Part shown: positions 41,136-43,987 of the stretch, piece after piece | Numbering within the stretch: the first letter of the stretch is position 1 | Layout: each line of letters starts with the position of its first letter | Source of the DNA: an uncultured Eisenbergiella sp. | Lineage (GTDB): Bacteria; Bacillota; Clostridia; Lachnospirales; Lachnospiraceae | Direction: 5' to 3' | Length of the DNA: 43,987 nucleotides | NCBI GenBank assembly: GCA_947598825.1 | Contig: CANQFM010000023.1 | Coordinates: forward strand, 1 to 43,987 | Made by a program: the position numbers and the translations under genes | Notes under the pieces: generated by a model | Told to the model about the DNA's origin: nothing | The model's database searches: none | What the model saw: only the letters and a program-made list of their open reading frames with translations

Positions 41136-41159
41136 GTTACTACAATATTTTGCAGTAAC
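41136..41159. promoter_or_regulatory. 24-bp inverted repeat upstream of the MBOAT promoter
   Basis: GTTACT...AGTAAC arms continue inward as CAA/TTG after one mismatch. It lies about 35 bp above the -10 box and next to the clpB terminator. Candidate operator; no factor can be named. Confidence 0.4.
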
Positions 41160-41201
41160 AAAAAAACCCGCCCCGGGAAACTTTTTTGCCCCAGGGCAGG
41201 G
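41160..41201 (-). terminator. strong Rho-independent terminator after clpB
   Basis: GC-rich arms CCCTGCCCTGGG and CCCGGGGCGGG pair with one bulged T, then seven T, 33 bp past the clpB stop. It isolates clpB from the O-acetylation genes. Confidence 0.9.
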
Positions 41202-41234
41202 TCAATTTGTCGAAATATCGTTTTTTTACATTCC

Positions 41235-43823
41235 TTACTGCAGCTTCTTCCCGGCCGTCAGCGCGCCGTTCTCCAACGAGATCAGGATCGTATCGCCCAT
41301 CTCCACCTGATCCGCCAGGATCAGCTTCGCGGACAAAGTCTCCACATACTTCTGAACGTAGCGTTTCAGCGGACGAGCGCCATAGACCGGATCATAGGCG
41401 TTTTCCACGATATAGTCCTGGGCTTCCGGCGTCAATTCAATAGCGATCTGCCGTTCCTCAAGCCTGCGGTTCAAGTCGTCCACAATGAGGTGGATAATGC
41501 CGCCGATGTTTTCTTTCGTCAGAGGCTTAAAGAGGATCGTTTCATCCAGACGGTTCAGAAACTCCGGCCTGAAATGGTTCCGCAGTTCATTCATCACCAT
41601 GTTCTCGGCCTCCGGGCGGATGGTGCCGTCGCTCTCGATGCCGTCCAGCAGGTACTGCGCCCCGATGTTGGAGGTCATGATCAGGATGGTATTCTTAAAA
41701 TCCACCGTGCGGCCCTGGGAATCGGTGATCCGTCCGTCGTCCAACACCTGCAGCAGTACGTTGAATACGTCCGGATGGGCCTTTTCGATCTCATCAAAAA
41801 GCACCACCGAATAGGGTTTGCGGCGCACCGCCTCGGTGAGCTGGCCGCCCTCTTCGTACCCTACATATCCGGGCGGCGCCCCGATCAGCCTGGATACCGC
41901 AAACTTCTCCATATATTCGCTCATATCGATACGCACCATGTTGTTTTCATCGTCGAACAGCGCGGCCGCCAGGGACTTGGCCAGTTCCGTCTTGCCCACG
42001 CCGGTAGGCCCCAGAAACAGGAAAGAACCGATGGGTTTTTCAGGGTCCTTGATCCCGGCCTTGGAACGGATGATCGCCTCCGTCACCTTCGTCACGCCCT
42101 CGTCCTGACCGATGACCCGTTTATGGAGTTCTTCATCCAGATGCAGCGTCTTATTGCGCTCGCTCTCCGTCAGCTTCGCCACCGGGATGCCAGTCCAGCG
42201 GGAAATAATGCGCGCGATCTCCTCCTCCGTCACCGCCTCATGTACCAGGGAAAATTCGTCCTTTTTGACCTTCTCTTCCTCGATCTCCAATTGCCGTTTC
42301 AGCGTAGGCAGTTTCCCGTAGGAAAGTTCCGCCGCCCGCTCGTAATTGCCTTCCCGCTGGGCAATCTGGATCTCGCTGTTCATGGCCTCGATCTCCTCCC
42401 GCAGTTTGGAAAGCTTCTCTACGCCGGCCTTCTCGTTATCCCACTGGGCCTTGCGGTTATCGAACTCCGCCTTCAGCTCCGCCAGCTCTTTCTGCAGCAC
42501 CTCCAGCCGTTCCCTGCTCAGATTGTCCTCTTCTTTTTTCAGGGCGGTCTCCTCGATCTCCATCTGCATCACGCGCCGGTTGAGTTCGTCCAGCTCGGTC
42601 GGCATGGAATCCAGTTCCGTCTTGATCAGCGCGCAGGCTTCGTCCACCAGATCGATGGCCTTATCGGGCAGGAACCGGTCGGAAATATAGCGATGGGACA
42701 GCGTGGCTGCGCTGACCAGGGCATTGTCCAAAATCTTTACGCCGTGATAGACTTCATAACGCTCCTTCAGTCCCCGCAGGATGGAAATGGTGTCCTCTAC
42801 GGTGGGCTCATCTACCATGACCGGCTGGAAACGCCGCTCCAGGGCCGCGTCCTTCTCAATATATTTACGGTATTCATCCAACGTGGTAGCGCCCACGCAA
42901 TGCAGCTCGCCCCGGGCCAGCATGGGCTTTAAAAGATTGCCCGCATCCATGGCGCCGTCGGTCTTGCCCGCGCCCACGATGGTGTGCAGCTCGTCGATGA
43001 AAAGGATGATCTGCCCTTCGCTCTTTTTCACGTCCTCCAGCACCGCCTTCAAACGTTCTTCAAACTCGCCGCGGTACTTGGCGCCCGCCACCAGCGCGCC
43101 CATATCCAGGGAAAAGATCTTTTTATCCTTTAGCCCCTGGGGCACGTCGCCCTGGACGATACGCTGCGCCAGCCCTTCCACCACGGCGGTCTTGCCTACG
43201 CCGGGTTCGCCGATCAGCACAGGATTGTTTTTGGTCTTGCGGGAAAGGATACGGATCACGTTGCGGATCTCCGCGTCCCGGCCGATGACCGGATCCAGCT
43301 TCTGGGCCCTGGCCCGCTCCACCAGATCCTGCCCGTATTTTTCCAGCGTATCATAGGTGGCCTCCGGATTGTCGCTGGTCACCCGCTGGTTGCCCCGCAC
43401 CGAGGAAAGAGCCTGTAAAAACCTCTCCCTGGTGATGCCGTATTCTTTGAAGATCTGGCCGATCTCCCGGTTGGGATGGGCCAGCATCGATAAAAACAGA
43501 TGCTCCACGGAAACGTATTCGTCGCCCATCCGCTTGGCCTCGTCCTCTGCGGACAAAAGAACCTGATTCAAATCCTTGCCGATATACACCTGGCCCCCGG
43601 ACACCTTCACCCGTTTCTCCACGGCCTGCCGCGCCCGGTTCACAAAATGCTCCTTCTGGATCTCCATTTTCTCGATCAGCTTTAAGATCAGGCTGTCCTC
43701 TATGGTCAGAAGGCTGTATAACAAATGCTCCTGCTCGATCTCCTGGTTGCCGTACTCATAGGCCAGCTTCTCGCAGCCCTGCACAGCTTCCATGGATTTC
43801 TGCGTGAATTTGGAAATATTCAT
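41235..43823 (-). CDS. clpB: ATP-dependent disaggregase ClpB
   Basis: 862 residues, the family's normal length. Clp_N repeat domain at 1-145; AAA1 with GEPGVGKT near 205 and [14 protein letters not shown]; a coiled middle domain at about 400-520 ([20 protein letters not shown] and so on), which separates ClpB from ClpA; AAA2 with GPTGVGKTE near 605, [15 protein letters not shown] and the pore loop [12 protein letters not shown]2-small domain to the end. It extracts polypeptides from aggregates together with DnaK. ATG 43823 has GGGGGTAATCGT upstream. Monocistronic, with its own heat-shock-type promoter and terminator. Confidence 0.97.
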   Translation of the reverse strand: MNISKFTQKSMEAVQGCEKLAYEYGNQEIEQEHLLYSLLTIEDSLILKLIEKMEIQKEHFVNRARQAVEKRVKVSGGQVYIGKDLNQVLLSAEDEAKRMGDEYVSVEHLFLSMLAHPNREIGQIFKEYGITRERFLQALSSVRGNQRVTSDNPEATYDTLEKYGQDLVERARAQKLDPVIGRDAEIRNVIRILSRKTKNNPVLIGEPGVGKTAVVEGLAQRIVQGDVPQGLKDKKIFSLDMGALVAGAKYRGEFEERLKAVLEDVKKSEGQIILFIDELHTIVGAGKTDGAMDAGNLLKPMLARGELHCVGATTLDEYRKYIEKDAALERRFQPVMVDEPTVEDTISILRGLKERYEVYHGVKILDNALVSAATLSHRYISDRFLPDKAIDLVDEACALIKTELDSMPTELDELNRRVMQMEIEETALKKEEDNLSRERLEVLQKELAELKAEFDNRKAQWDNEKAGVEKLSKLREEIEAMNSEIQIAQREGNYERAAELSYGKLPTLKRQLEIEEEKVKKDEFSLVHEAVTEEEIARIISRWTGIPVAKLTESERNKTLHLDEELHKRVIGQDEGVTKVTEAIIRSKAGIKDPEKPIGSFLFLGPTGVGKTELAKSLAAALFDDENNMVRIDMSEYMEKFAVSRLIGAPPGYVGYEEGGQLTEAVRRKPYSVVLFDEIEKAHPDVFNVLLQVLDDGRITDSQGRTVDFKNTILIMTSNIGAQYLLDGIESDGTIRPEAENMVMNELRNHFRPEFLNRLDETILFKPLTKENIGGIIHLIVDDLNRRLEERQIAIELTPEAQDYIVENAYDPVYGARPLKRYVQKYVETLSAKLILADQVEMGDTILISLENGALTAGKKLQ

Positions 43824-43879
43824 ACGATTACCCCCTTTTTGCTGTTCTATTTCAAATATAACAGTTGGTCTCTAAGGCT

Positions 43880-43908
43880 ACTATAGCACCTGTTGTTAGC
43901 CACGTCAA
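43880..43908 (-). promoter_or_regulatory. promoter of clpB
   Basis: TTGACG (43908-43903), 17-bp spacer and TATAGT (43885-43880). The -35 box lies inside the CIRCE-like element. Confidence 0.75.
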
Positions 43909-43922
43909 GGAGTGAGTGCTAA
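43896..43922 (-). promoter_or_regulatory. half-degenerate CIRCE (HrcA) element
   Basis: The consensus is TTAGCACTC-N9-GAGTGCTAA. One arm here is perfect (GAGTGCTAA, 43914-43922), the spacer is exactly 9 bp, and the other arm keeps only TTAGC (43896-43900, followed by CACG). It covers the -35 box, a position suited to repression by HrcA. Confidence 0.6.
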
Positions 43923-43975
43923 TTCTTTTATAAAAAATTTGTGAAGTCCCGAATTTGAGGAGCAGGGCATTTGCA

Positions 43976-43987
43976 ATGGATAAACAA
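43976..43987 (+). CDS. possible start of a plus-strand gene (four codons)
   Basis: ATG GAT AAA CAA runs off the right edge; GAGGAGCAGGG lies upstream at a longish distance. Divergent from clpB. Too short to identify. Confidence 0.2.

Noticed and set aside
41490-42932. 480-codon plus-strand open frame opposite clpB
   Set aside because: It is antisense to the strongly conserved ClpB coding region, rich in His, Gln and Arg as expected for a shadow frame, and has no ribosome site.
1-43987. Prophage, insertion sequence or integrative element
   Set aside because: No transposase, integrase, terminase or conjugation gene was seen, and no terminal repeats were noticed.

Overview
The window reads as a chromosomal segment of a Firmicute of class Clostridia, most likely Lachnospiraceae or a close relative. 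This is inferred from protein style, not from a marker gene. Clues are the CD3324-family and DUF4250 small proteins, AgrC/AgrA-like GHKL and LytTR regulators, BlaI/BlaR1, a Lsa/CplR-like ABC-F protein, strong GGAGG ribosome sites with several GTG/TTG starts, a HrcA-type (CIRCE-like) site at clpB and balanced GC. Only two complete genes (DUF3237 and MATE) lie on the plus strand. I see no tRNA, rRNA, CRISPR array, insertion sequence or prophage gene.

Left part (1-14 kb). A HAD phosphatase runs in frame, without a stop, into a flavodoxin start at the left edge. Next come a DUF3237 gene, an AAA/DUF4143 ATPase and an ABC-F ribosome-protection gene with a full attenuator leader (promoter, 12-codon leader ORF, terminator ending at the coding region). 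Then follows a run of small accessory enzymes: a GNAT acetyltransferase, an XRE-methyltransferase fusion, two more methyltransferases, a nucleotidyltransferase-like protein, a DUF402 protein, a ceramidase-like hydrolase, a kinase pseudogene with an internal deletion, an M24 peptidase-fold protein, a CD3324 regulator, a metallophosphoesterase and an AAA kinase. A 44-bp array of four 11-bp palindromes lies at 11153-11196.

Middle (14-30.4 kb). A MATE exporter converges on blaI-blaR1. Then come two paralogous four-gene cassettes, each LytTR regulator, GHKL kinase, ABC half-transporter 1, ABC half-transporter 2, separated by degV and a methyltransferase. Neither kinase has a membrane sensor segment. 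In both cassettes the ABC pair is preceded by a direct repeat with exactly 21-bp period, about 25 bp above the -10 box, as expected for a LytTR activator. The simplest model is that each regulator pair switches on its own heterodimeric exporter; what is exported or sensed cannot be read from the window. This duplicated system is the best candidate for something undescribed.

Right part (30.4-44 kb). Mostly housekeeping and envelope genes: a PHP hydrolase, a nucleotide pyrophosphatase/phosphodiesterase-family protein and RarA in a tight run; a membrane-anchored polysaccharide deacetylase; a D-2-hydroxyacid dehydrogenase; a membrane MerR protein coupled to YbjQ; a RACo-like ferredoxin/ASKHA activator with DUF4250; an AlgJ-like/AlgI-like O-acetylation pair, the AlgI-like gene carrying a G9 tract; and clpB with a promoter embedded in a half-degenerate CIRCE element.
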